In this document: positions 35,939-44,828 of the stretch, in pieces
How the letters are laid out: each line of letters opens with the position of its first letter
Numbering within the stretch: position 1 is the first letter of the stretch
Assembly: GCA_029547185.1 (NCBI GenBank)
Contig: JAKPPU010000200.1
Coordinates: forward strand, 1 to 64,000
Length of the DNA: 64,000 bases
Source: Deltaproteobacteria bacterium
GTDB taxonomy: Bacteria; Desulfobacterota; Desulfomonilia; UBA1062
Direction: 5' to 3'
The notes under the pieces: model-generated
Told to the model about the DNA's origin: nothing
Database searches by the model: none
Seen by the model: only the letters and a program-made list of their open reading frames with translations
Translations under genes and position numbers: made by a program

Positions 35939-38389
35939 ATGGCCACAGACCTTGACAGGGGACCATCCGGCCTAACGGATGAAGAGGCCGCACGGAGACT
36001 CGAGCAGGCCGGGCCCAACCGGATCACGAGACCGAAAAAGATCAGCTTCCTGGGCATTGCCAGAGAAGAGATCACGGAGCCGATGATCCTGCTGCTCCTT
36101 GCCGTCGGCTTCTTTTACTCTATCTGGGGCAGGCTGGAGGATGCTCTCACCATCTTCATCGTCATCATCCTGCTGGTGCTGGCAGAGGTCTTGAACGAAT
36201 ACCGGGCAAAGAAGGCCATCGCCTCCCTTTCGAAGGTTGCTGCTCCCAAAACCAAGGTACTGAGAGACCATTCCGGAAAGGAGATCGAAACGGAAAACGT
36301 GGTCCCGGGGGACATTCTCATCCTCAGCCAGGGGACACGGGTCGCGGCCGATGCCGAGCTCAAGGTCGCCTACAGCATCGAGGTGGACGAATCCGCTCTG
36401 ACAGGCGAGTCGTATCCGGTTCAGAAAAACACAGGGGACGAAGTATACGCCGGCACTGTCGTGGTTTCGGGAGAAGGCGAGGCAGAGGCAACGGTGACGG
36501 GGAGGAACACGAAGCTGGGCAAGCTCTCAACCGCGGCCCAGGAGATAAAAGTGCCCAAGACCCCTTTGCAGAAGACCATGAAGTCGCTGGCATTCAGCCT
36601 GGTGTGGGTCGCCCTGTTTTTCAGCATTGCAATCCCGCTCATCGGTTATATCCGCGGTCTGCCGCTCAAGACCATGGTCCTGACCGGACTTGCCCTGGCT
36701 TTCGCCGTCATCCCCGAGGAGCTCCCCATCATCATCACCATGGTGCTCGGCCTCGGCGCCTATCAGCTCTCGAAGAAGAACTTCCTGGTCAAAACCCTGC
36801 GGGCAGCCGAGGTCCTGGGGGATGCCACGGTCATCCTCGCGGATAAAACCGGCACCATAACGGAAAACAGGATGACGGTAGCTGCCGTCTATCCTCAAGA
36901 TGCCGGCCGGGATGTCCTGAAGGCGGCCATGAATTCGATGACGGCAGTCGCCCAATCCCCGACCGATCAGGCAATCATGGATGAAGCAAAGGCGTCGGGC
37001 GTAACAGGCGAGGGAACCATCGTCCGGGAGCAGAGCTTCAACCCCGCCACAAAGACCATCGCCCTGCTGAGACGCATCGCCGGAATGTTCGTCCTGTTCC
37101 TGAAGGGTGCGCCCGAAGAGGTCCTCAAGCTGTCGAAGTCGCCGAGGCCCGATCTCCAGAAGGCGCTCGAGGAAGAAACCCAACGCGGACGCCGGGTGAT
37201 TGCCGTTGCACAGAAGATCATTCCTGCTCAGGAGGAACGGGAGCCCTTCGGCAAAATGGAGATTTCCCTCGATGTGAAAGGGATCATCAGTATCGAGGAC
37301 CCTCCGAGGCCCGGTGTGAAGAAAACCATTGAGACGGCTCGCGGGGCAGGCCTTCGGACCATCATGGTTACGGGAGATCATCCCCGGACCGCGGCCTTCA
37401 TTGCGGGCGAGGTGGGGATCCCGGCCAACAAGGTCCTGACGGGCGCCGACTTGAGCGGGATGTCGGATAAGGACCTCAGGAAAGAGGTCGAAGAGGTCTC
37501 CGTCTTTGCACGGACTACGCCGGAAGACAAGTACAGGCTCGTCAGGGCTCTCAAGGAAGATGGAGAGATCGTGGCAGTTACCGGCGACGGCATCAATGAC
37601 GCCCTTGCCCTCAAGGCCGCCGATATAGGAATCTCGATGGGCATCAAGGGCACCGACGTGGCAAAGGAAGCGGCCGACATCGTGCTGGCAAACGACAATT
37701 TCGTGACCATTGCCGACGGCATATTCGAAGGCCGCAAATTCTTCGACAACCTCAAGAAAGGCCTCAGGTATTACTTGTCGGTCAAGACGGCCCTCATTCT
37801 CGTATTCCTCGTTCCCGTTCTCCTCTCCCTGCCGCTCCCCCTCGCACCGATCCAGATCATTCTTCTCGAGCTGTTCATGGATCTCGCCGCCTCGGCAGGC
37901 TTTGTTGCAGAGCCGGCAGAAAGGTCCATCTATGAGCCCGGGCCGGGGAGAAAGCTCTTCGACAAAGGAATGCTCTCCGGGATCGGGCTTTCGGGCATGA
38001 GCCTGTTCGCAGCCGTGTTCGGCTCTTTTTCCCTTGCCCTGTCTCAGGGACGGCCTCTCATCGAGGCGCAGACCTTTGCCTTTGCCGCATGGATCATAGG
38101 GCACGTGTTCCTGGCGTTCGTGTCCAAATCGGAGAAGGAGCCGCTCTATGCCGTAAGCCCTTTCTCGAACAGGGTGATGGATATCTGGGCAGCCGCCGCG
38201 TTTCTCTTTCTGCTCGTCGCTCTCACCATGCCCGCTGTGGGCCTGCGTATCAGAACGACATCCATACCGGCCGGGCAGGTGATCGTCATCATACTGATCT
38301 GCTTCGTCGCCATTTTCTGGCAGGAAGCGCTCAAAGTGGCTCGATACAGGAAAGCTCGCAGACAGTCGCGGCATGCGGGGCACACGTGA
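35939..38389 (+). CDS. P2-type cation-transporting ATPase
   Basis: 816 residues. The actuator motif is LTGESYPV, the phosphorylation site DKTGTITEN (Asp about 304), the N-domain KGAPEEVL and the hinge GDGINDALALKAADIG. These place it in the P2 group (Ca2+/Na+/H+-like), not the heavy-metal group, as there is no CPC motif. The TM4 motif is PEELPI instead of PEGLPA, and TM6 reads ELFMDLAASAG, so the ion site differs from SERCA and the cargo is open. The nucleotide domain is short. GGAGGGGATGA precedes the ATG. It may share a transcript with the EF-hand-loop protein upstream. Confidence 0.9.
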   Translation: MATDLDRGPSGLTDEEAARRLEQAGPNRITRPKKISFLGIAREEITEPMILLLLAVGFFYSIWGRLEDALTIFIVIILLVLAEVLNEYRAKKAIASLSKVAAPKTKVLRDHSGKEIETENVVPGDILILSQGTRVAADAELKVAYSIEVDESALTGESYPVQKNTGDEVYAGTVVVSGEGEAEATVTGRNTKLGKLSTAAQEIKVPKTPLQKTMKSLAFSLVWVALFFSIAIPLIGYIRGLPLKTMVLTGLALAFAVIPEELPIIITMVLGLGAYQLSKKNFLVKTLRAAEVLGDATVILADKTGTITENRMTVAAVYPQDAGRDVLKAAMNSMTAVAQSPTDQAIMDEAKASGVTGEGTIVREQSFNPATKTIALLRRIAGMFVLFLKGAPEEVLKLSKSPRPDLQKALEEETQRGRRVIAVAQKIIPAQEEREPFGKMEISLDVKGIISIEDPPRPGVKKTIETARGAGLRTIMVTGDHPRTAAFIAGEVGIPANKVLTGADLSGMSDKDLRKEVEEVSVFARTTPEDKYRLVRALKEDGEIVAVTGDGINDALALKAADIGISMGIKGTDVAKEAADIVLANDNFVTIADGIFEGRKFFDNLKKGLRYYLSVKTALILVFLVPVLLSLPLPLAPIQIILLELFMDLAASAGFVAEPAERSIYEPGPGRKLFDKGMLSGIGLSGMSLFAAVFGSFSLALSQGRPLIEAQTFAFAAWIIGHVFLAFVSKSEKEPLYAVSPFSNRVMDIWAAAAFLFLLVALTMPAVGLRIRTTSIPAGQVIVIILICFVAIFWQEALKVARYRKARRQSRHAGHT

Positions 38390-38501
38390 TTCCCGCTCCT
38401 GCGGAGGAGGGCGGAAACCGTGGGCGGGATAATTTGTTGTTGATAGGAATCCTGTATCCATATAGGAACGATTCATACCGGGTTGGACGATCGGAGGAGA
38501 T

Positions 38502-39287
38502 GTGACCTTATCGCAGGCTGTTATTTTGGGACTCGTTCAAGGGCTGGGGGAGTTTCTCCCCATATCGAGCTCTGCTCATCTGGTGCTCGTTCCCTGGCTT
38601 TTCAAATGGCCCGACCCAGGGCTGACTTTCGACATCGCCCTGCATATAGGCACCCTGGTGGCTGTCGTCGTTTACTTCTGGAAGGACTGGATCCACCTGA
38701 CCGTCAAAGGGATCACCGACCGTTCGAGCAGAGACGGCAAGCTGTTCTGGTACCTGGTCCTGGCAAGCGTGCCCGGTGCGGCTATCGGATTCCTCCTGGA
38801 AGACAAGGCCGAGAGCGTCTTCAGAACCCCTCTTCTCATCGCCGCCATGCTGATCGCCATGGGCATGCTCCTCTCCTGGGCGGACCGCACGAGCGTAAAA
38901 AACACCGACGTTGAGGGAATCAGCTTGAGCTCCAGCTTCCTGATCGGCCTGTCTCAGGCGCTGGCGATCATTCCGGGGGTCTCGCGGTCGGGCATAACCA
39001 TGTCTGCCGGGCTGATGCTCGGCCTGACCAGGGAAGGCGCGGCGCGATTCTCCTTTCTCCTCTCCACCCCGATCATCCTCGGGGCAGCCCTCGTGAAACT
39101 GCCCGAGGTCGTTTCGCATCCGGAGATGATCTCCGTGAATTTCATCATCGGGATGCTCGTATCGTGCATCACCGGGATGCTGAGCATAGGGTTTCTGCTT
39201 CGATACGTGCAGTCGAAGAACTTTCTTCCCTTCGTATGGTACAGGTACGTCGTGGGGGGCATCATCATCGTTGTTGCCGTTCTCTGA
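38502..39287 (+). CDS. uppP: Undecaprenyl-diphosphatase (BacA/UppP)
   Basis: 261 residues, about eight membrane segments. The two family motifs are present: GLGEFLPISSSAHL (about 13-26, with the catalytic Glu/Ser/His) and IPGVSRSGIT (about 157-166, with the essential Arg). It dephosphorylates undecaprenyl pyrophosphate to recycle the lipid carrier for peptidoglycan and other envelope polymers, and confers bacitracin tolerance when abundant. It starts at GTG 38502 after GGAGGAGA. The gene lies 112 bp after the P-type ATPase gene and has no cell-wall neighbours. Confidence 0.96.
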   Translation: MTLSQAVILGLVQGLGEFLPISSSAHLVLVPWLFKWPDPGLTFDIALHIGTLVAVVVYFWKDWIHLTVKGITDRSSRDGKLFWYLVLASVPGAAIGFLLEDKAESVFRTPLLIAAMLIAMGMLLSWADRTSVKNTDVEGISLSSSFLIGLSQALAIIPGVSRSGITMSAGLMLGLTREGAARFSFLLSTPIILGAALVKLPEVVSHPEMISVNFIIGMLVSCITGMLSIGFLLRYVQSKNFLPFVWYRYVVGGIIIVVAVL

Positions 39288-39457
39288 GCTCTCTTTTCAA
39301 CCGGCCTTAAAAATCAGCGAGCATTACAGAATAAAAATTTCCTTCTCTTTTCCTGTCATGATTCTTATAGAATGATTGTATCAATATCATTGTTTGCGAT
39401 GGTCGTTCTTTGAGGAGCATTGGAAAGGCAGGACGGAATCATTATCGCCGGGTCTCT

Positions 39458-39480
39458 TGTTAAGAACATGGAACTTAACA
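39458..39480. promoter_or_regulatory. Palindrome just upstream of a kinase start
   Basis: TGTTAAG (39458-39464) and CTTAACA (39474-39480) form a perfect 7-bp dyad with a 9-nt centre, immediately before the GAGGAGG site of the PAS kinase at 39494. It could be a repressor operator or, in RNA, a hairpin that affects access to the ribosome-binding site. Confidence 0.4.
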
Positions 39481-39493
39481 GAGGAGGTGCCTG

Positions 39494-41263
39494 ATGACCG
39501 AAGATGACAAATCGAAAGAACGGCTCGCTGAGAACCTGGAAACGTCGCAGCTCATCATCGCTGAACTCAAGGAGGAGATATCAAGGCTGAGAAACGATAT
39601 CGAGGACCTCCTCCGCAGTGAGGAAAGGTACCGCTTCCATTTCTCTCTCGCGAACGACGTCATGTTCTCTTATGACAATCAGTTCAAAGTCCTGAGTGTC
39701 TCTCCGAATGTCGAGAGGATCCTCGGATACAAGCCCGAAGAGTTTGTCGGGAAAACCTTTCATGAAGCAGGCGTCCTGAACCCCGGATATATGAACCTGG
39801 CTATAAACAACGCACTGAAAGTGCTCTCCGGGGAGACGGTTCACTCATCGATCTACGAATTCATCACGAAAGACGGGACGAGGAAATATGGTGAGGTGAG
39901 CGGCGTTCCCCTCATCAGAGATGGGAAGGTGGAAGCTGTGATCACCGTGGCAAGGGATGTCACCCCCCGCATCAGCATGGAGAATTCTCTCAGAGAGAGC
40001 GAAGAGAGATATCGCATTACCCTCGAGACCATGCCCGATGCCGTGGGCATCATGGGACTGGAGGATTGCCGGTACCTCTATGTGAACGCGGGCTTCTGCA
40101 AGATGACCGGCTACTCCTTCGAAGAGGCGGTCGGCAAGGCGCCCGCCGAACTGAATCTCGAAGTGAGTCCGAACGGTTTCGAAGATTGTGCGGCCCCCAT
40201 CAGAGAGGGCGTAAATGTCGACAGCAAGGAACGCCGGTTCCGGCGCAAGGACGGAACGATCCTGGACGCCCTCGTTTCTGCCAGGCCCATACATTTTGCC
40301 GGAACGGAATGCATGATCATGGTCATGACCGATGTGACAGCCGTCAAGAAGGCCAAAGAAGAGAGAATGCTCCTCGAGATCCGATCGGAAAAGATCGAAT
40401 CCATAACGACACTGGCGCGCGGCATAGCCCATGATTTCAACAACATTCTGACAACGATCATCGGGTACACGAGGATGTCCATGAAGGATATCGCTTCCCT
40501 GTCAAAAGGGGATGCGAGTCTCGCTACGATCCGGAACGACTTGAGCGAGGTTCAGAAGTCAGCCCTTCGAGCCCGGGATCTCGTGGACCAGATCCTCGCT
40601 TTCAGCCGGCATTCGGAAAAGGCTCACGTTCCGGTGGAGCTCGGATCTGCCGTCAGGGAATCCATCCGGATCCTGCGCGCCGTGATGCCCAAAACCATCG
40701 AGATCCGGGAGAACGTGAGCTCCTCGGGTACGATTCTGGGCGATCCTGCCCATCTCCACCAGATCATGATGAATCTGTTCACCAATGCAGCCCATGCCAT
40801 GAACGAGTCCGGGGGCGAGGTCGAAGTGAGCATCGAGAGGGTGCGGATCGAAGGGCCGCGTGAAGGGATCGACCCGGACCTGCCTGCAGGCCCCTACGTG
40901 AAGCTTTCCGTGAGGGATACGGGCAGGGGTATGTCCCCTCGGGTGTTGAGCAGGATCTTTGATCCCTATTTCACGACCAAGGGAAAGGGGTATGGTACGG
41001 GCCTGGGGCTGTCGGTGGTCCACGGAATCGTCAAAAGCCACAGAGGGACCATCTGCTGCAGGAGCGCACCCGGCCAGGGAACCACCATCGAGATCTATTT
41101 TCCCGAGATCGGGAACACTTCCGAGGAGACGGCAGTCCCCGTAGTGACAACCAGGATGCCCAAGCCGGGGAAGATGGTTTTCGTGGAGGAAGCTCCGGTG
41201 GGGTCCGGGCCGGAGAGCAGGGCAGCAGGCAGCAAGAAGCCGTCCGGCAAAGCGATGAAATAA
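39494..41263 (+). CDS. Double-PAS histidine kinase
   Basis: 589 residues, soluble. A coiled coil (about 10-45) leads into PAS1 (about 50-158) and PAS2 (about 172-285). HisKA has His313 in ARGIAHDFNNILTT, and HATPase_c follows (about 405-540, DTGRGMSPRVLSRIFDPYF, GTGLGLSVVHGI). There is no receiver domain; a 50-residue disordered tail replaces it. The first 160 residues are closely similar in layout to the hybrid kinase at 54545 (RFHFS, NQFKVLSVSPNVERILGYK), so the two share a sensor of recent common origin. No response regulator is adjacent. Confidence 0.9.
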   Translation: MTEDDKSKERLAENLETSQLIIAELKEEISRLRNDIEDLLRSEERYRFHFSLANDVMFSYDNQFKVLSVSPNVERILGYKPEEFVGKTFHEAGVLNPGYMNLAINNALKVLSGETVHSSIYEFITKDGTRKYGEVSGVPLIRDGKVEAVITVARDVTPRISMENSLRESEERYRITLETMPDAVGIMGLEDCRYLYVNAGFCKMTGYSFEEAVGKAPAELNLEVSPNGFEDCAAPIREGVNVDSKERRFRRKDGTILDALVSARPIHFAGTECMIMVMTDVTAVKKAKEERMLLEIRSEKIESITTLARGIAHDFNNILTTIIGYTRMSMKDIASLSKGDASLATIRNDLSEVQKSALRARDLVDQILAFSRHSEKAHVPVELGSAVRESIRILRAVMPKTIEIRENVSSSGTILGDPAHLHQIMMNLFTNAAHAMNESGGEVEVSIERVRIEGPREGIDPDLPAGPYVKLSVRDTGRGMSPRVLSRIFDPYFTTKGKGYGTGLGLSVVHGIVKSHRGTICCRSAPGQGTTIEIYFPEIGNTSEETAVPVVTTRMPKPGKMVFVEEAPVGSGPESRAAGSKKPSGKAMK

Positions 41264-41481
41264 GTTCTCCGGCAAAGGGCCGTGCACTTTTCTGCCGATC
41301 TCCCGGCGGTCGAGGACTCTCCATATCCTTCTGCCATCCTTTAAGGCGTTGCAGAAAAATGTCTGCCCCTTATGAATATGATTAGACAGCTAAGAAAGAG
41401 AGCTGCGCCCCTTTTTTGAAGGATACATCATTCCCCTGCCTTGCTTCAGGGCGGGAGCCGTCAGATGAAAGGAGGCTCGTG

Positions 41482-42195
41482 ATGGAAATCCGTTCGGATT
41501 TCGGCCGGAGGGCATTCTTAAGAAGAGGGGGTCTGCTCCTCGCTGTTTCCCTCGCCGGATGTGCACATCCGATGAAGCCGGCAAAAGATGAGGGGAAAGA
41601 AGGCACAGGCATCTCCCCGCCTGAAGATCTCATGCGGGAGCACGGCGTCCTGAGGCGAATCCTGCTTATTTATGAAGAGTCCATCCGCCGCATCGACACA
41701 GATGAAGCCCTGCCCCTGGATTCGGTCGCTGATGCTTCCGGGATCATTCATGATTTTGTCGAGAATTATCACGAGAAGCTCGAGGAAGACTTTCTCTTCC
41801 CGCGGTTCAAAAAGGCAGGCACGCTCACCGACCTCGTCAATGTGCTCACAAAACAGCACAATGCCGGAAAGAGGCTCACGAAGACAACCCTGAGTGCGTC
41901 AGAGAAGAAAGGGCCGCTAAGCCCGGAGGACCGCAGCAGGCTCAAAGAGTCGATGCATCGGTTCATCCGCATGTACAGGCCTCATGCATCCCGGGAAGAC
42001 ACCGTTCTCTTTCCCGAGTTCAGGAAGATCGTCCCGCCCCGCGAGTTCGAGGAGCTCGGTGAAGAGTTCGAAGAGAGAGAGGACAAGGCCTTCGGCAAAG
42101 ACGGCTTTTTCAAGGTGGTCGGCCGGGTCGAAATGATCGAGAAGAGGCTCGGCATCTTCGATCTTCAGGAGTTTACGCCGGTATCGGTGCTCTGA
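41482..42195 (+). CDS. Hemerythrin-domain protein with Tat/lipoprotein-type signal
   Basis: 237 residues from the ATG at 41482 (AAAGGAGG upstream). The N-terminus has a twin-arginine pattern (DFGRRAFLRRGG), then a hydrophobic stretch ending in LAGC, a lipobox. It is therefore probably exported folded and lipid-anchored. A four-helix hemerythrin-like domain follows, with REHGVLR, FVENYHEKLEEDFLFP, LTKQHNAGK and YRPHASREDTVLFPEF supplying the His/Glu ligands of a di-iron site. Such a protein could bind O2, NO or peroxide outside the cytoplasm. A cytosolic hemerythrin-domain gene lies 1.5 kb downstream. Confidence 0.82.
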   Translation: MEIRSDFGRRAFLRRGGLLLAVSLAGCAHPMKPAKDEGKEGTGISPPEDLMREHGVLRRILLIYEESIRRIDTDEALPLDSVADASGIIHDFVENYHEKLEEDFLFPRFKKAGTLTDLVNVLTKQHNAGKRLTKTTLSASEKKGPLSPEDRSRLKESMHRFIRMYRPHASREDTVLFPEFRKIVPPREFEELGEEFEEREDKAFGKDGFFKVVGRVEMIEKRLGIFDLQEFTPVSVL

Positions 42196-42249
42196 GGGAT
42201 GCCCTGCCTCTTCATCTCTCTGTATATGCCTTTCGGGAATACATGCCCG

Positions 42250-42544
42250 TCAGGGTCGGTTTTGCCAGGGCATGCTGCTGCAGGTTGAAGCCACCATGGC
42301 CCCTGAAGCATCGGGATCGTAGACCGTTACGGCGAAGCCCTTTGTTTTCCCGGGGGCGCCTTCCCACTTCAGGGCCGGTAAAATGTTTTCCCGGTGCAGC
42401 CCATCCCCGAAAAGACCTGCTCCACGCCGACCTTCTGTCCCTGCTTTATATCAGGGCTCTTCAGGACGAACTTCTCTGCAGAGGCAGCTGTCACAAACAG
42501 CATCCCGCAGAAAAAACCGTGATCAGGGCAATCCTTCTTACCAT
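42250..42544 (-). pseudogene. Decayed YbhB/YbcL (PEBP) family gene
   Basis: On the minus strand an ATG at 42544 after GAGAGAG opens MVRRIALITVF. The signal peptide continues in the next frame (FCGMLFVTAASAEKF) after a T6 tract at 42511-42516. The frame then reads FVLKSPDIKQGQKVG...SGMGCTGK, and after the A4 tract at 42386-42389 a third frame gives NILPALKWEGAPGKTKGF and AVTVYDPDAS, the phosphatidylethanolamine-binding-protein core. After that the similarity is lost and a stop occurs at 42250. At least three frame changes, two in homopolymers, indicate a pseudogene, unless they are sequencing errors. The rest of the 42196-42791 gap is empty apart from a hairpin. Confidence 0.75.
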
Positions 42545-42738
42545 CTCTCTCAGTCGGTCTCATAGCCTGTTTTCCCGGACCGGGCGAGTCATATTCCACA
42601 GCGCTTTGGCGGGCAAAGGCCCGGTTATTCTTAAAGATATCAACACGGGCCAGAGCCGGGCGAATCAAGCAGGTGCATCATGAATTTATCTGAATCCTTG
42701 AAAGAAGCCTCTTTCGACCTTACATGATGTCCGGAGCG

Positions 42739-42771
42739 TATGCCCGGCCGATCTTCGAGGGCCGGCGCATA
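42739..42771. repeat. Hairpin upstream of the SHOCT gene
   Basis: TATGC-CCGGCC (42739-42749) pairs with GGCCGG-(C)-GCATA (42760-42771), 11 bp with one bulged base and a 10-nt loop. No T-tract follows. It lies 20 bp before the ATG and next to the ribosome-binding site, so it may influence translation, or end transcripts from upstream inefficiently. Confidence 0.45.
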
Positions 42772-42791
42772 TGCAGGGAGGAGAGACGGAT

Positions 42792-43019
42792 ATGATGTAC
42801 GGCTATGGTCCTTGCGATATGATGGGTCCGTGGATGGGAGTGGGATTTATGTGGATTGTCTTCCTCGTAATACTTGCGGTAGCAGCCTACCTGATCGTCC
42901 GTTCGACACGGCAGGCACGTCCGGGCGAAACGCCTCTCGACATTCTCAAGATGCGTTATGCAAAAGGAGAAATCACCAAGGAAGAGTTCGAGCAGAAGAA
43001 AAAAGATCTCGGCCTCTGA
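42792..43019 (+). CDS. SHOCT-domain small membrane protein
   Basis: 75 residues from the ATG at 42792 (GGGAGGAGAG upstream). A Met/Gly/Tyr-rich N-terminus (MMYGYGPCDMMGPWMG) precedes one transmembrane helix (about 16-36). A SHOCT motif ends the protein (LDILKMRYAKGEITKEEFEQKKKDL). SHOCT segments are short oligomerisation elements common at the C-terminus of small membrane proteins. The Met- and His-poor but Met/Cys-containing front end could bind copper, which is speculation. The gene is isolated between the PEBP remnant and a convergent GYD gene. Confidence 0.8.
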   Translation: MMYGYGPCDMMGPWMGVGFMWIVFLVILAVAAYLIVRSTRQARPGETPLDILKMRYAKGEITKEEFEQKKKDLGL

Positions 43020-43116
43020 TTGGTGCCTCCGGGAAGATCGAGTGCACGGCAGGCAGGGAACTGCATAGGCAGAGCTATCGGAGAGACTGCCGCAAGAGAA
43101 GAAGGTTCCTTTCAGG

Positions 43117-43404
43117 CTAGAGCAGATCGAGGAAATCTTTCCATGGGGTCGCGGGCATGGTTTCGGTAATGCAGTGCCCGTATGTCCGTATGATCATCAC
43201 TGCCTTTTCGACCTGCTTCGGATCATCGGATTCAATGAGGTCGACGATGTCGAACCGGCCCATGACGACATGGCTTTCCTTCCAGGCGACGGCCGGACAT
43301 TCCTTCTTGATATGATCCTTAACGTGCTCTGCAAGTTTTTTGAAGCCCTTCGGGTCTTTCAGGGCATCAGGAGAGAGCCTGCTCAGGATTACATATTTCT
43401 GCAT
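43117..43404 (-). CDS. GYD-domain protein
   Basis: 95 residues matching the small GYD family (VILSRLSPDAL, VVMGRFDIVDLIESDD, VEKAVMIIRTYG, then ITETMPATPW). The name-giving GxYD segment reads GRFD here. These are dimeric alpha-beta barrel proteins of unclear function, often near redox or stress genes. GGAGG precedes the ATG. The gene is convergent with the SHOCT gene and divergent from the hemerythrin gene at 43698. The 293-bp region between them has a GCCTGG/CCAGGC hairpin near 43570-43600 and a strong GAGGAGG site for the latter gene. Confidence 0.82.
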   Translation of the reverse strand: MQKYVILSRLSPDALKDPKGFKKLAEHVKDHIKKECPAVAWKESHVVMGRFDIVDLIESDDPKQVEKAVMIIRTYGHCITETMPATPWKDFLDLL

Positions 43405-43697
43405 GGTGGACCTCCATGTGTTTTCGATCTTTACTGCCTGTGAACGTGATGTTGTCTCTCGATTTTCAAGGTGTGCTCTGTTCGGTCTGGAAAGGGATAT
43501 CTGTGGTTTTAAATAACAGTCGACACCCGAAAATCAATTATCCCGCACTGTCTGTCCGACCCAGGTCCCCGGCCTGGCGATCCCGGCAAGGGAGGCCAGG
43601 CAGTCGAATAAACGATTGCCTTGTTGAAAAGCAATCCTTATTATTTACCATTGTCTCTATGAGACCGGGGAATGAATGAGAAAAGAGGAGGTCTTCC

Positions 43698-44264
43698 ATG
43701 AAAACGATCGGCATGCTGATGTGGGAACACAGGCTCATTGAGCGGGTGATCGGCCTGTTTCCGGAAGAAGTTGCACGGATAGGCACGACGAACAGGGTGA
43801 ACACGGTCTTTATCCAGACCGCTGTCGATTTCATCCGTACCTATGCAGACAGGACCCACCACGGCAAGGAAGAGGACATCCTGTTCAGGGAGCTGAAAGA
43901 GAAGCCTCTGGCTCCCGATCTTGCAAGGATCATGGGAGAGCTCATCGATGAGCATATCTATGCAAGGAGCGTGGTGAAAAGGCTCGTTGACGCAAACGAC
44001 CGGTACATCAAGGGCGAGGATACGATTCGCGACATCACCGAGCAGCTCGAGCTCCTGGCCGGATTCTATCCCGCTCACATCAGAAAAGAAGACAAGGATT
44101 TTTTCCATCAGTCCATGGAATACTTGAGCCCGGAAGAGCAGGACCGGATGAAGGGCGAGTTCGAAGACTTCGACCGCATGATGATCCACGAAAAATACAA
44201 GTCGCTCGTGGAAACGCTCTCAGGCCGGCCCGTGTCCTGGTCACCCCCCGGAATGGTCCGCTGA
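43698..44264 (+). CDS. Cytoplasmic hemerythrin-domain protein
   Basis: 188 residues, no signal peptide, strong AGGAGG site. The di-iron ligands are visible in MWEHRLIERV (near residue 10), DRTHHGKEEDILFREL (about 55), IDEHIYARSVV (about 85) and FYPAHIRKEDKDFF (about 125). The arrangement is that of the bacterial hemerythrin-like family related to DcrH and YtfE-type proteins, which bind O2 or NO or help repair Fe-S clusters. An obligate anaerobe would use it as an oxygen or nitric-oxide defence protein. It has no operon partners. Confidence 0.88.
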   Translation: MKTIGMLMWEHRLIERVIGLFPEEVARIGTTNRVNTVFIQTAVDFIRTYADRTHHGKEEDILFRELKEKPLAPDLARIMGELIDEHIYARSVVKRLVDANDRYIKGEDTIRDITEQLELLAGFYPAHIRKEDKDFFHQSMEYLSPEEQDRMKGEFEDFDRMMIHEKYKSLVETLSGRPVSWSPPGMVR

Positions 44265-44329
44265 ATGGGATAGCTGATATCAACGTGCCGGGAGGGAGGT
44301 GCGCACTCTCTACATCTGGTTTGTCATTC

Positions 44330-44545
44330 CCGCCCTCCTCCCTGTCATTCCCTAAGAAGGCAGGAATCCAGGAAGCGAAAAGAAAAAACCCTGGATCCCG
44401 TTTTCACGGGGATGACAGGGAAGAAGACGGGGATGATATAGGAGAGAAGATCACGTTTTATAAGGGAATGGATAACCTTGGATGAGGGTTCAGGAAGCAC
44501 GAGATCCCCTGGATTTCCGCTTTTGCGGGAATGACAGATTACCCA
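44330..44545. repeat. Cluster of short dispersed repeats
   Basis: Three copies of the CATTCC...GGAATGACA-type element lie here: GTCATTCCCTAAGAAGGCAGGAATCC (in the 44340s-44370s), GATCCCGTTTTCACGGGGATGACAG (about 44395-44419), and TTCCGCTTTTGCGGGAATGACAG (about 44515-44537). Each is a small stem with a 4-6 nt loop. Together with the adjacent palindromic repeat they account for the 44265-44793 gap, in which I see no gene. Confidence 0.65.
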
Positions 44546-44563
44546 TCTCATTGAGCGTGCCGG

Positions 44564-44756
44564 GGAGGCAGGGGTGGCCCTGGATGAACCGTTGATCGCC
44601 TTTTGCCAATGCAGCCCGACCGGAGTCGGAGGCCTCTTGGACCCGTACTGTTTGAGCCTCACGAAGTGAGGCGAGTTTACGGGTCCGGCCTTAAGACGCA
44701 GGTCTCGGCTGCATCAAAAGGCGGTCCCCGGTGAAGGAAGGGTTACCCCTGCCTCC
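44564..44756. repeat. Palindromic MITE-like repeat, copy B
   Basis: 193 bp bounded by perfect 12-bp terminal inverted repeats, GGAGGCAGGGGT (44564-44575) and ACCCCTGCCTCC (44745-44756). Shared internal blocks with copy A at 24915-25093 include CCTGGATGAACC, TTTTGCCAATGCAG, GGAGTCGGAGGCCTC and GCGGTCCCCGGTGAAGG. The centre holds a second dyad, GGACCCGTA...TACGGGTCC (about 44639-44685), with GCCTCAC/GTGAGGC at its tip. There is no coding capacity. The form is that of a non-autonomous mobile element or a structured-RNA repeat. Confidence 0.8.
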
Positions 44757-44793
44757 TCTCCACCGAACAAACTTTGCACCCGCCTTCATCTCC

Positions 44794-44822
44794 TTGACCA
44801 TTCAAGCGATTCTCCCTATAAA
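44794..44822 (+). promoter_or_regulatory. Sigma-70 promoter placed for a leaderless transcript
   Basis: TTGACC (44794-44799), a 17-bp spacer and TATAAA (44817-44822) form one of the best promoters in the window. The start expected about 7 bp downstream falls on the A of the ATG at 44829, and no ribosome-binding site precedes that ATG. Confidence 0.65.
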
Positions 44823-44828
44823 AGTCTC

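Noticed and set aside
36527-38476. Minus-strand open frame of about 650 codons
   Set aside because: Antisense to the P-type ATPase, which has every catalytic motif in the other strand.
42369-42668. A 99-codon minus-strand frame as an intact small protein
   Set aside because: Only its C-terminal 45 or so residues resemble PEBP. The true start, signal peptide and remaining core lie in neighbouring frames, so it is a fragment of a decayed gene.
44564-44756. CRISPR-like or tRNA-like structure
   Set aside because: No direct-repeat/spacer periodicity and no tRNA arms or TTCGA loop. The structure is one long inverted repeat shared with another locus.
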